Source: CAYUYV01 sp964561475 (lineage in GTDB: Bacteria > Pseudomonadota > Alphaproteobacteria > JAJFIK01). From it: a stretch of 64,000 bases of DNA. Numbering within the stretch: position 1 is the first letter of the stretch; each line of letters begins with the position of its first letter. Shown here piece after piece: positions 9,749 through 17,015 of this stretch. A model generated the notes under the pieces. It ran no database searches. It was not told where the DNA came from and was given only the letters and a program-made list of their open reading frames with translations. The stretch covers positions 1 to 64,000 of the forward strand of contig CAZLPU010000015.1 of assembly GCA_964561475.1 (NCBI GenBank). The letters are read 5' to 3'. The position numbers and the translations under genes are program-made.

Positions 9749-10286
9749 CAGTCATCGGAACACGCTGGAAATATTCCCGTTCGGATGATGATTTTTTCTC
9801 TGCATCCGGGCGCAGTGAGATTACGATCCGGCACTGGTGGTGCCCACGGGCAATGGCCTCGTCGATCTGAACTTTCGCATACCCGTTGTTTTCCGCAGCG
9901 ATGCGGCCAAAGACATTCGACGTCATCATGCAGAGGGAAGGCCTGTCCTTCACATACTCCCCAAACGGACATTTCGAATTCACCAGAACAATGGCGTCAT
10001 CCGTCAGGGAGTCCACGGTGAAATTCCCTCCGATCCGCCGCTTCAGATCAACAAGGGCCGCTGCAACCTGTATCAAGGTCAGCCGTTCGCCGCCCATGTG
10101 AGTGGTATATTCCGCATTCATCATGTCGCCCATGCGGCTGCCGACGATGCTGATAAACCCTTCGGCCTCATCCAGACCGATGACGTTCTCTAGCGTCCCC
10201 GATAACTCACGCAGCAATTCGCGCAAAAACTGATCCCGGTCTCGCCCGATTGGCAGATCCTGAAATTCCGTGCCAGTCTCGATCAT
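9741..10286 (-). CDS. Methanogen output domain 1 (MetOD1) protein
   Basis: 181 residues from the ATG at 10286, which has AGGTG seven bases upstream; the frame is open from a TTG at 10334. Family hallmarks are VGSRMGDMMN, LVDLKRRIGGNF, CPFGEYVKDRPSLCMM followed by TSNVFGRIAAEN, and a distal CRIVISL. The conserved Cys set (CPFG, SLCMM, HQCR) suggests metal or redox sensing, but this is inference. The domain was named from methanogen signalling proteins and occurs widely in bacteria next to kinases. The gene overlaps the histidine kinase start, so the two proteins are probably made together, this one as sensor or output partner. Confidence 0.8.
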   Translation of the reverse strand: MIETGTEFQDLPIGRDRDQFLRELLRELSGTLENVIGLDEAEGFISIVGSRMGDMMNAEYTTHMGGERLTLIQVAAALVDLKRRIGGNFTVDSLTDDAIVLVNSKCPFGEYVKDRPSLCMMTSNVFGRIAAENNGYAKVQIDEAIARGHHQCRIVISLRPDAEKKSSSEREYFQRVPMTDV

Positions 10287-10445
10287 CGGAACACCTGCGC
10301 TCCTTGGTTGTTGCATGGATACCATATCGCGCAAACTTTAGCGCGCATTTCTGCCTGTGTCTCCCTCCCAGCGGCAAGAAGTGTGTTGCGTGCGCTCAAC
10401 TTGTAAGTTACCGCTAGCGCTGAACAAATCCAGAAATGAGTGGAC

Positions 10446-10886
10446 ATGGCCTCTACGAATATTTTGGTCTTTGAAGACAATCCCATCGACCAGGAACTTG
10501 TGAAAGCCCTGCTTGACGAGCGTGGTCTGCCCCACACAATGACCAATACCGGGACGAAAGCCTGGGATTTACTGCTTTCTCAACCCTTCGATCTTCTCAT
10601 TACCGATATTTTCTTGCGCGATGAATCCCCGAAACGGGAGTTTGTCGCGGATGGCGGCATTGCTCTGATCGCCCGCGCCAGAAATCTCGCCAACTTCAAG
10701 CACGCGAATTGGCTGCAATCCTTGTCAATTCTCGCTGTGACGGCGTCCGCGCCGACCATGTTTTTTGATGCCCTGGAGCAGGCGCGCTCACTGGGCGCCG
10801 ATCAGTGTCTGCGCAAACCCTTCAGCGAAGCCGATTTCCACAAAACCCTAGACAGTCTGCTTGGGCCCAAGGGCGAGGCCGTCTAA
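10446..10886 (+). CDS. Stand-alone response regulator receiver protein
   Basis: 146 residues, a single CheY-like receiver without output domain. It has the acidic pair (FEDN, residues 9-12), phosphoacceptor Asp54 (LLITDIFL), the Thr/Ser switch (AVTAS) and Lys in LRKPF. The alpha3 region carries a longer than usual loop (RDESPKREFVADGGIAL), as in receivers that work within phosphorelays. A GTG six bases upstream is in frame, but the ATG at 10446 is a more natural start. It is divergent from the MetOD1-kinase pair; about 160 bp between them should hold both promoters. Confidence 0.85.
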   Translation: MASTNILVFEDNPIDQELVKALLDERGLPHTMTNTGTKAWDLLLSQPFDLLITDIFLRDESPKREFVADGGIALIARARNLANFKHANWLQSLSILAVTASAPTMFFDALEQARSLGADQCLRKPFSEADFHKTLDSLLGPKGEAV

Positions 10887-10912
10887 CACCAATCTAAGGC
10901 AAAGTCCCCGCT

Positions 10913-11284
10913 CTACGTCTTTGTCCCAGTCCAGGTCCCAGTCCGGGTCTCAGTCCGGGTCTCAGTCCGGATCCAGTCCAGAAAGTCCGGATTGCCCTCC
11001 CGGTCGCTCATGGGCAGGGCGACGATGCAGGGCACATCATAGCTGTGCACCTCCCGCACGGTTCTTGTCACCGCATCCATCTGCTCAGCCCGGGTTTTCG
11101 CGATCAGAACCGTTTCGGTTTCTTCCTGGGCCTTGCCCTCCCAGTGAAAGACCGCGGTCATCCCCTCCAGAATGTTCACGCAGGCCACAAGCCGGTCTTC
11201 CACCAGCCTGCGGGCAATGGCGAGGGCTTCCGCCTTGGAACCGGCGGTCATGTAGACAAGACGCAAACCGCTTTCCGCGCTCAT
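10913..11284 (-). CDS. cutA: Divalent cation tolerance protein CutA
   Basis: 123 residues; the first about 105 match the CutA1 trimer family (VYMTAGSKAEALAIARRLVEDRLVACVNI, FHWEGK, TETVLIAKTR, SYDVPCIVALP). The protein then has an extra Thr/Arg tail (RTETRTETRTGTWTGTKT) written by a 12-bp tandem repeat running into the stop codon. CutA is linked with copper tolerance and may have signalling roles. The ATG overlaps the stop of the upstream membrane hydrolase gene by 4 bp (ATGA), so the two are cotranscribed. It converges on the receiver gene. Confidence 0.9.
   Translation of the reverse strand: MSAESGLRLVYMTAGSKAEALAIARRLVEDRLVACVNILEGMTAVFHWEGKAQEETETVLIAKTRAEQMDAVTRTVREVHSYDVPCIVALPMSDREGNPDFLDWIRTETRTETRTGTWTGTKT
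10925..10972. repeat. 12-bp tandem repeat encoding the CutA tail
   Basis: Four consecutive 12-bp units of the form cccagtccgggt (variants cccagtccaggt, ctcagtccgggt, ctcagtccggat) lie inside the 3' end of cutA. Read on the minus strand they give TETR/TGTW-type repeats. The unit is a multiple of three, so copy-number change would lengthen or shorten the tail without a frameshift. Confidence 0.9.
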
Positions 11285-13158
11285 GGCGTGTCTCCTGCAC
11301 CCCGGCCCTCAAGGGCGGCCAGGACTTCCGGTTCCTGCCAATAGTCCATGTGATGACGGTTCCGGTTGCCCAGCACCCGGATGTCCTCGTCGGCCGGGCC
11401 AACGCCGATCGCCGGGTCGGCGGGACTGGTGGGTCCTGCCACGAAGTCCGTCGGACGGTAGAGATTGGTCCACCGGGACGGGCTCGAGGCCTCATCGGAA
11501 AAGCCGACGGGCAGTCTCAGAAATCGCCGGTACAGGCTCCTGACCGGAGAACCGACGGTCACCAGCCGCCCGCCGAACCGGCCCCGGTCCCGCAATCCGT
11601 CCACCGCCACGACACTGCCCTGGCTGTAGCCCATGACCACAAGGCGGGATTCATCGCCCCCGTTCTCGTCCGACAACTGGTCCACAAGGGCGTGCAGGCG
11701 CCCGCGCACAATGTTTCCCGTGGCGCTGCTGAACGGTTCCGAGGCGACATAAAAGGCGATATCGCCGGTCACATCCAGAACCGTGCGCCCGGGACCGATC
11801 AGCAGGGGGATGAACACCAGAATGAGCAGGGCGCTCAAGGTGAATACGCTGAACACCTGATTGCCCATGTCCAGGGGCAGACCGCTGCGATCCATCATCG
11901 CCAGCGGGTCCATGAACCAGCTTTCCGGCGCCATCTGGGCCAGATCGAACAGGCTCATGATCCCCAACGGCAGCATCACGGCAGGAATGATCACCAGGCT
12001 GAAGACAAAGGTGTTCTGGAACGCCTGACCCGCATTGGGCGGCTCCGGGCTCTTGGAATTGAGCGCCCAGATGAAGGGCAAAAGCCCCCACACCACCATG
12101 AAGCCCGTCAGAAGACCGCCGGCGATCAGGGCAGACTGGCGAATGCCCGAGCCGTCGATCTGGTGGTCCGTGAACAGGCTGGCCCAGGTCTCGAACCCGA
12201 TCGTTGCCGCCGGATTGAGCGCATAGGGGGCCAAATGGACACTGAAGATCAGGCCTCCCAGGCCTGTCAGCACGATCAACGGCAGGAACAGGGCGGCGAT
12301 CCGCACCAGGAACGGCAGCAGATGGGGCGTGCCCCGCTGGCGCAGAATGAAGCTGCGCAGCAGCAATTCAATGAATGCCGCGATGATCAGTCCATAGCCG
12401 ATCACCTGGGCCAGGCTGACAATGGGGGTAGTGATCCGGACGTAAAGATGCACAAGTCCGGGCTCCGGATTGAGCAGGAGCAGAGTACCGACACCGCCAT
12501 TGATCACGGTCCAAACATATCCGGCGGCAAAAATCCGGTCGATCCTGGTGGTGATGATGGCAGTCAGCAGGGTGGCAACCGTGATCCCCCCGATCCAGGC
12601 CATCCGCCACACCGGCGCCTGTTCCACGGTCATGTGCAGTCCGATCAGCGCAAGGCCGATAATCCACACCCCCGCCAGACCGAAGAAGTACCGGTAGGCC
12701 TGGGCAAAGAAGCTTGGGGTGGCCAGGGCGGCAGAGCCCCGTTTCCAGCCCAAGGCGCCGATATCGATCAGGGCCACCACAAGCTGGAACAGAAACACGA
12801 TCAACCGCACCGGACCCGACGGGGCCGCCTGAATGTCCGACCAGTTCATCTCCACCACGCGTCCGATGGTCGGATGACCGGTCAGATGGGCCTGTTCAAA
12901 GCGCTGACCGTCCCCTTCAAGGGTGGACCGATTGAGGGTCACATCCCGGTCACCGGCGGTGAGGCCTTCGGCGACCTGGCCCAGAAAGGAACCCGGCCGA
13001 GTCGCGCCCACCCCGTGGACAAGAACCAGTGTTTGTAGTCCCTGTTGTTCGTCTTTGCGCCCGGCTTGTTCCCCGTCTTGTACGTTGGGCCTGACTTGTC
13101 CATTGGGCCTGTCTTGTCCATTGGGCCTGTCTTGTCCGGTGCCTGCCTGTTCTGTCAT
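11281..13158 (-). CDS. Multi-pass membrane protein with split alpha/beta-hydrolase domain
   Basis: 625 residues. After a repetitive Gln/Asp/Arg/Pro/Asn tail (1-40) comes a hydrolase first strand with oxyanion motif LVLVHGVGATRPG (His48-Gly49). About nine hydrophobic segments follow (between about 95 and 460). The C-terminal part then has a nucleophile elbow GYSQGS (Ser512), GSPVRSLY, and candidate Asp (YRPTDFV) and His (NRHHMDYW). The arrangement suggests an alpha/beta-hydrolase interrupted by a membrane domain, probably acting on lipids or an acylated envelope substrate. I do not recognise a named family. GAGGGCGG precedes the ATG. It is coupled to cutA by a 4-bp overlap. Confidence 0.7.
   Translation of the reverse strand: MTEQAGTGQDRPNGQDRPNGQVRPNVQDGEQAGRKDEQQGLQTLVLVHGVGATRPGSFLGQVAEGLTAGDRDVTLNRSTLEGDGQRFEQAHLTGHPTIGRVVEMNWSDIQAAPSGPVRLIVFLFQLVVALIDIGALGWKRGSAALATPSFFAQAYRYFFGLAGVWIIGLALIGLHMTVEQAPVWRMAWIGGITVATLLTAIITTRIDRIFAAGYVWTVINGGVGTLLLLNPEPGLVHLYVRITTPIVSLAQVIGYGLIIAAFIELLLRSFILRQRGTPHLLPFLVRIAALFLPLIVLTGLGGLIFSVHLAPYALNPAATIGFETWASLFTDHQIDGSGIRQSALIAGGLLTGFMVVWGLLPFIWALNSKSPEPPNAGQAFQNTFVFSLVIIPAVMLPLGIMSLFDLAQMAPESWFMDPLAMMDRSGLPLDMGNQVFSVFTLSALLILVFIPLLIGPGRTVLDVTGDIAFYVASEPFSSATGNIVRGRLHALVDQLSDENGGDESRLVVMGYSQGSVVAVDGLRDRGRFGGRLVTVGSPVRSLYRRFLRLPVGFSDEASSPSRWTNLYRPTDFVAGPTSPADPAIGVGPADEDIRVLGNRNRHHMDYWQEPEVLAALEGRGAGDTP
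13083..13136. repeat. 18-bp tandem repeat in the 5' end of the membrane hydrolase gene
   Basis: Two exact 18-bp units cattgggcctgtcttgtc (13101-13118 and 13119-13136) are preceded by a diverged copy from about 13084. On the minus strand they encode the GQDRPN/GQVRPN hexapeptide repeats of the hydrolase N-terminus, ahead of its first beta strand. Confidence 0.9.
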
Positions 13159-13267
13159 GGTCCGCCCTCACACCAGACCGGGCCGGTATGGGATCATGAC
13201 CCGGCCTTCGGTCAGAACTCTCCAGATCTGTCATCGACAGCCCCGCAACACTACCCATATCGAGCCT

Positions 13268-14059
13268 ATGACACAGCCCCCGTCCGAAATCTCGTCCGTA
13301 ATCTCGCCCGAAATCCCGTCTTCCGACGCCTCATCGCCCGACGCGGATGGCGGCGCGCCCCCCCGGCCAACGGCGCTGGTCCTGTTTTCCGGCGGTCAGG
13401 ACTCGGCCACCTGCCTCGCCTGGGCCCTTGAGCGGTTCGAACGGGTTGAGACCCTGGGCTTCGATTACGGGCAACGGCACAAGGTGGAACTGGAGGCCCG
13501 GCTTCGGGTGCGTGAGGGGATCCAGAAAGCATTTCCCGGCTGGGCTCCCCGTCTGGGAGAGGATCATCTCCTGGACCTGACCGTTCTCAATGCGGTAAGC
13601 GACACCGCCCTCACCCGGGATATAGCCATCGGCATGGAGGCAAGCGGTCTGCCCAACACCTTCGTCCCCGGGCGCAATCTCCTGTTTCTGACCCTCGGCG
13701 GCGCCCTGGCCTACCGGCGTGGGCTCAAGCATCTGGTCGGGGGCATGTGCGAGACCGACTTCTCCGGCTATCCCGATTGCCGGGACGACACAATCAAGGC
13801 CATGCAGCTCGCCCTCAATCTGGGCATGGATGCCCGGTTCGTCCTGGACACGCCCCTCATGTGGCTGGACAAGGCCGAAACCTGGCGGCTGGCCCAGACC
13901 CTGGGCGGCAAGGCCCTGGTCGACCTGATCGTTGAGGAAAGCCACACCTGCTACCAGGGCGACCGGAGCAAGCGCCATGACTGGGGCTATGGCTGCGGCA
14001 TCTGTCCCGCCTGCGATCTGCGGGCCCGGGGCTGGCGGGCCTTCCGAAAGGGGACGTGA
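13268..14059 (+). CDS. queC: 7-cyano-7-deazaguanine synthase QueC
   Basis: 263 residues from the ATG at 13268. Converts 7-carboxy-7-deazaguanine, ammonia and ATP to preQ0 in queuosine biosynthesis. It has the PP-loop LFSGGQDSATCL, GFDYGQRHKVEL, FVPGRNLLFL and a C-terminal zinc site (TCYQGD, CGICPACDLR). The first about 35 residues are a Ser/Pro/Asp-rich extension before the PP-loop. The frame stays open further upstream but would run into the divergent hydrolase gene. It lies 3 bp before queE, forming a queuosine operon; queD and queF are not in the window. Confidence 0.95.
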   Translation: MTQPPSEISSVISPEIPSSDASSPDADGGAPPRPTALVLFSGGQDSATCLAWALERFERVETLGFDYGQRHKVELEARLRVREGIQKAFPGWAPRLGEDHLLDLTVLNAVSDTALTRDIAIGMEASGLPNTFVPGRNLLFLTLGGALAYRRGLKHLVGGMCETDFSGYPDCRDDTIKAMQLALNLGMDARFVLDTPLMWLDKAETWRLAQTLGGKALVDLIVEESHTCYQGDRSKRHDWGYGCGICPACDLRARGWRAFRKGT

Positions 14060-14062
14060 GCG

Positions 14063-14698
14063 ATGGTCTATCAGGTCAAGGAACTCTTCTACACCTTGCA
14101 GGGGGAGGGGCGGCAGGCCGGGCGCCCGGCGGTCTTTCTGCGCTTTGCCGGCTGCAATCTCTGGACGGGCCGGGAAGCTGAGCGGGCATCCGCCATCTGT
14201 CAGTTCTGCGATACGGATTTTGTCGGCACCGATGGGCCGGGGGGCGGACGCTTTCAGGGGCCGGATGATCTGGCCGCCGCCGCACGGGCGCAGTGGCCCG
14301 GTATGACCAGTCAGCGGGCGTACATTGTGTGTACCGGCGGCGAGCCCCTGCTCCAGTTGGACGCTCCGCTGATCGATGCCCTGCACCGGACCGGCTTTGA
14401 AGTGGCGGTTGAAACCAACGGGACCCTTGAGGCCCCGGCGGGGATCGACTGGATTTGCGTCAGTCCCAAACAGGGCGCGCCTTTGGTGCAGACCCGGGGC
14501 CAGGAACTCAAGCTGGTCTATCCCCAGACCGGGTTCGACCCAGCCCGGTTCGAGGCCCTGGATTTCAACCATTTCCTCCTTCAGCCCATGGACGGGCCGG
14601 ATCTGACCCGGAACACCCAGGCCGCCATCCGCTACTGCATGGACCATCCCAAATGGTCCCTGAGCCTCCAGACCCACAAGATCATGGGGATTCCCTGA
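14063..14698 (+). CDS. queE: 7-carboxy-7-deazaguanine synthase QueE
   Basis: 211 residues, a radical-SAM enzyme making 7-carboxy-7-deazaguanine from carboxytetrahydropterin. Instead of CX3CX2C the cluster motif is CX14CX2C (GCNLW...ICQFCD), the variant described for the Burkholderia-type QueE. FYTLQGEG at the N-terminus and CTGGEPLLQLD in the middle fit the family. The gene follows queC after 3 bp. Confidence 0.95.
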   Translation: MVYQVKELFYTLQGEGRQAGRPAVFLRFAGCNLWTGREAERASAICQFCDTDFVGTDGPGGGRFQGPDDLAAAARAQWPGMTSQRAYIVCTGGEPLLQLDAPLIDALHRTGFEVAVETNGTLEAPAGIDWICVSPKQGAPLVQTRGQELKLVYPQTGFDPARFEALDFNHFLLQPMDGPDLTRNTQAAIRYCMDHPKWSLSLQTHKIMGIP

Positions 14699-14735
14699 GT
14701 ACGGAAAATCCGTACCGTGATAACAAACTGGAAAA

Positions 14736-14759
14736 GGCCGCTTTCCGAAGAAAGCGGCC
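14736..14759 (-). terminator. Rho-independent terminator of the DUF3313 gene
   Basis: A perfect 10-bp stem (ggccgctttc / gaaagcggcc) closes a cgaa tetraloop. Read on the minus strand it is followed by TTTTCC, so it ends the gene at 14787. It may also stop queE transcripts from the other side, though that side lacks a T-run. Confidence 0.85.
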
Positions 14760-14786
14760 CTCTGCCATTCCGGTGACTGAGCGACC

Positions 14787-15506
14787 TCAGTTGCCGCGCA
14801 TTACATCCCGTAGGCGCCGGGCGTAGTAACGCATACCGTCCCGTGCATCGCCCCAGCGGGATACCAGATTGGTGTTGGTTCTGAGGTTCTGGCCCGTGAA
14901 CCGGTCCTCGGCCACACCGATGACCATGCCGGTTCCACCGTCCGTGAACACGCCTTCAAGAGTGATGGAACCGATGCCTACGGAACGCTGGTTCGGGGTT
15001 CTGATGCCCCGCTCCGTGGGGAAGGTGCCGAGAATGTCACGGTTGGGCTCCACATCGGTGACGGCCAGGGCCACCACCAGAACACCCGGTCCGGTGCGCT
15101 CGACAATCTCAAAATCCGTGCGCTTGAAGGTGCGTTCGAACTCCACCAGCACTTTGCCCGCCAGGTAGGACTGGTCGCTGTTGGTCACGCCCCGTTGAGC
15201 CCGGCGTTCTGTCAGGGCAAAGACAAGCGGCTCCAGATAGATGCGCTCGTAATTGGTAAAGTCCGCATCCGGATTGACCAGGAGCGTATCGAAGCGGGAC
15301 TTGTCGGTCTCGACGAGCCCTTCCCGGGTCTCCTCGGGCACCCAGGTGAAATCATCACGGTCTGCTTCGGCCACCAGAGTGACTGGTGCCTCGGTGGAAG
15401 TGCTGGGATCCGGCTGGCCGGATGCGGGTTCCGCGGCGACCCCGCTCAGGCCCAGGGCCAGAAGGGCTGCACCGGTCAACGTCGCAAGGCAGGTCTTCTC
15501 AAGCAT
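14787..15506 (-). CDS. DUF3313-type exported protein
   Basis: 239 residues from the second of two adjacent ATGs, with GGAGG six bases upstream. An N-terminal signal peptide (MLEKTCLATLTGAALLALGL, VAA) is followed by the family's pattern FDTLLVNPDADFTNYERIYLEP and later strands with GVLVVALAVTDVEPNR and EGVFTDGGTGMVIGVAEDR, ending in a RYYARRLRDVM helix. DUF3313 proteins are mostly envelope proteins of unknown function; here I see no lipobox Cys. The gene lies alone between queE and phnF and has its own terminator. Confidence 0.75.
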   Translation of the reverse strand: MLEKTCLATLTGAALLALGLSGVAAEPASGQPDPSTSTEAPVTLVAEADRDDFTWVPEETREGLVETDKSRFDTLLVNPDADFTNYERIYLEPLVFALTERRAQRGVTNSDQSYLAGKVLVEFERTFKRTDFEIVERTGPGVLVVALAVTDVEPNRDILGTFPTERGIRTPNQRSVGIGSITLEGVFTDGGTGMVIGVAEDRFTGQNLRTNTNLVSRWGDARDGMRYYARRLRDVMRGN

Positions 15507-15681
15507 CATTTTCCTCCGTCCATGACGGCTTTCGGGGCCGCCCGGCCCCTTGGTGATGGTCCCCCCGCCGCGGGAGTGTAGCCGCCAAGGCCGCCTCCTG
15601 CACTGCGCGACTTCGTGAGGTTCCTCGCCGATACAGTGACGGTGCCGGGCCCATATCTGCGCCGGGTGCAACACACGCAAA

Positions 15682-15710
15682 AAAGGGCGAAGCCAGCAGC
15701 TTCGCCCTTT
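15682..15710 (-). terminator. Rho-independent terminator of phnF
   Basis: A 12-bp perfect stem (aaagggcgaagc / gcttcgcccttt) closes a 5-base loop. On the minus strand it is followed by a run of T, just past the phnF stop codon at 15753. Confidence 0.9.
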
Positions 15711-15752
15711 CAAACCTGGTTCCGGGCCGGTGCCCGTTGATGATTGCAGGCC

Positions 15753-16499
15753 TTAGCCGCCCATTGTCGGGCGCCGGGGCGCGCCGGGCTCGAACACGAA
15801 CTGCATGCGCTGTCCGGCGCAGCGAGCCACACCGAACTCAATCGGACGGCCGGAGGCATCCACGTTGATACTCTCGGCCACCACGATGGGGTGGGACCGG
15901 GGCATGTTCAGATGCCGGGCATCGCTCACCGACGGCAGGCAGGCGGTCACCCGGGTCTGCTTGCGGAAATAGTCCTCGACCCCGAACTGTTTCAGGGCCT
16001 GGGTGATGGATCCGGTCTGGCGGTAGGCCTCCACAAGCCCTTCGAACTGACGGGCGGGGAAATAGTGGGCCGTGATGCTCAGGGGCCGGCTGTCCACCGC
16101 GTGGACCAGATCGAGCAGCACCACCAGTTCACCGGGGCGCAGGTCGAGACCCCGGGCCACCCGGCCATCGGCGGGCATCTGTTCGCCGCGCACAAGGCGG
16201 GCACCGGGCACCCGGCCGAGCTTTTTCACGTTCTCGCTGAAACGGGTGCGCTGATCCACGAGGTAATCGATCACATCGTCCTGGACGAAGGTGCCCCGGC
16301 CCTGTTCGACCCGGATCAGGCCCCGGTCCTGGAGCGAAGACATGGCCCGGCGCAGGGTATGGCGGTTTACACCAAACCGCTGGGCAAGCTGCGCTTCCGT
16401 GGGCAGGCGCGACCCAGGCGCGAATTCACCGCTGGAGATTTCCGTCTCAATGGCCTGGGAAATCTGGCGCCACAAGGCAATCCCTGTATTCCGTTCCAT
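15753..16499 (-). CDS. phnF: Phosphonate metabolism GntR-family regulator PhnF
   Basis: 248 residues. An N-terminal GntR winged helix-turn-helix (LWRQISQAIETEI, LPTEAQLAQRFGVNRHTLRRAM, QGRGTFVQ) is followed by a UTRA ligand-binding domain (ARLVRGEQMPADGRVARGLDL through VAESINVDASGRPIEFGVAR). This is the HutC subfamily, and the PhnF call is supported by the divergent phnM and DUF1045 genes. It probably represses them when no phosphonate or phosphate-ester ligand is present. A GTNTANAC palindrome in the divergent region is a good operator candidate. Confidence 0.9.
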   Translation of the reverse strand: MERNTGIALWRQISQAIETEISSGEFAPGSRLPTEAQLAQRFGVNRHTLRRAMSSLQDRGLIRVEQGRGTFVQDDVIDYLVDQRTRFSENVKKLGRVPGARLVRGEQMPADGRVARGLDLRPGELVVLLDLVHAVDSRPLSITAHYFPARQFEGLVEAYRQTGSITQALKQFGVEDYFRKQTRVTACLPSVSDARHLNMPRSHPIVVAESINVDASGRPIEFGVARCAGQRMQFVFEPGAPRRPTMGG

Positions 16500-16646
16500 G
16501 ACCTGTCTTCCTTCTTCTACTTGCTTATCAAAGCGGCGATCCGGTTCGGCGCCCCCTCCCTGTGTACCGGCCTGCGTACCGGTGAAAGTGCACCGGCAAA
16601 GCCCTGTCAGGAGCGGGCGGTTCCCTTCGGATTCTTCCGTACTTGT

Positions 16647-16661
16647 GGGCTAGTCTACACC
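16647..16661. promoter_or_regulatory. Candidate PhnF operator
   Basis: The 15-bp sequence gggctagtctacacc is an imperfect palindrome (GG..TAG.CTA..CC). Its core gtctacac at 16653-16660 matches the GTNTANAC half-site rule of HutC-type GntR regulators. It sits about 150 bp upstream of phnF. Confidence 0.6.
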
Positions 16662-16665
16662 AGCG

Positions 16666-16677
16666 GACCTTTAGGTC
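16666..16677. promoter_or_regulatory. Second palindrome in phnF/phnM region
   Basis: gacctttaggtc has 5-bp arms (gacct / aggtc) around tt. It lies 5 bp from the candidate PhnF operator and may be an accessory site or the mark of another regulator. Confidence 0.4.
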
Positions 16678-17015
16678 AATGGTCGTAGATGTTTAAAGTT
16701 CCAGAAAAATCGAAGTTTTTGCCACGGTAAGGGTTTTCTCCACATTCGCAATGACGAACATAAACCGGCCATGGCGGTTTACGGGAGAACAATCATGCCC
16801 GGGGCCAATGGACCGCTTGCCCTGAGGCCGGATCCGGGCCACCAAGATCCGGTAATCAAAAACCAGTCTGGTCGAGGGATAGTGCCCACCCGGTCGTTGC
16901 CCATGTGCTCCCTGCGGCGGGGCATACCAAACTGCGCGAGCTACCCGCTCGGGCCACGAGCCGCGGGAGCCACAGGCGACTGCAGTATCAAGCCAATCCG
17001 ATATCAGGAGGCACT

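Larger units (their letters stand above)
16500..17015. promoter_or_regulatory. Divergent phnF/phnM control region
   Basis: About 515 bp without a convincing gene between the divergent phnF and phnM starts. It contains two short palindromes (16647-16661 and 16666-16677) and an A/T-richer stretch (about 16680-16770) that could hold the promoters. The AGGAGG ribosome site of phnM lies at its right end. Confidence 0.6.
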
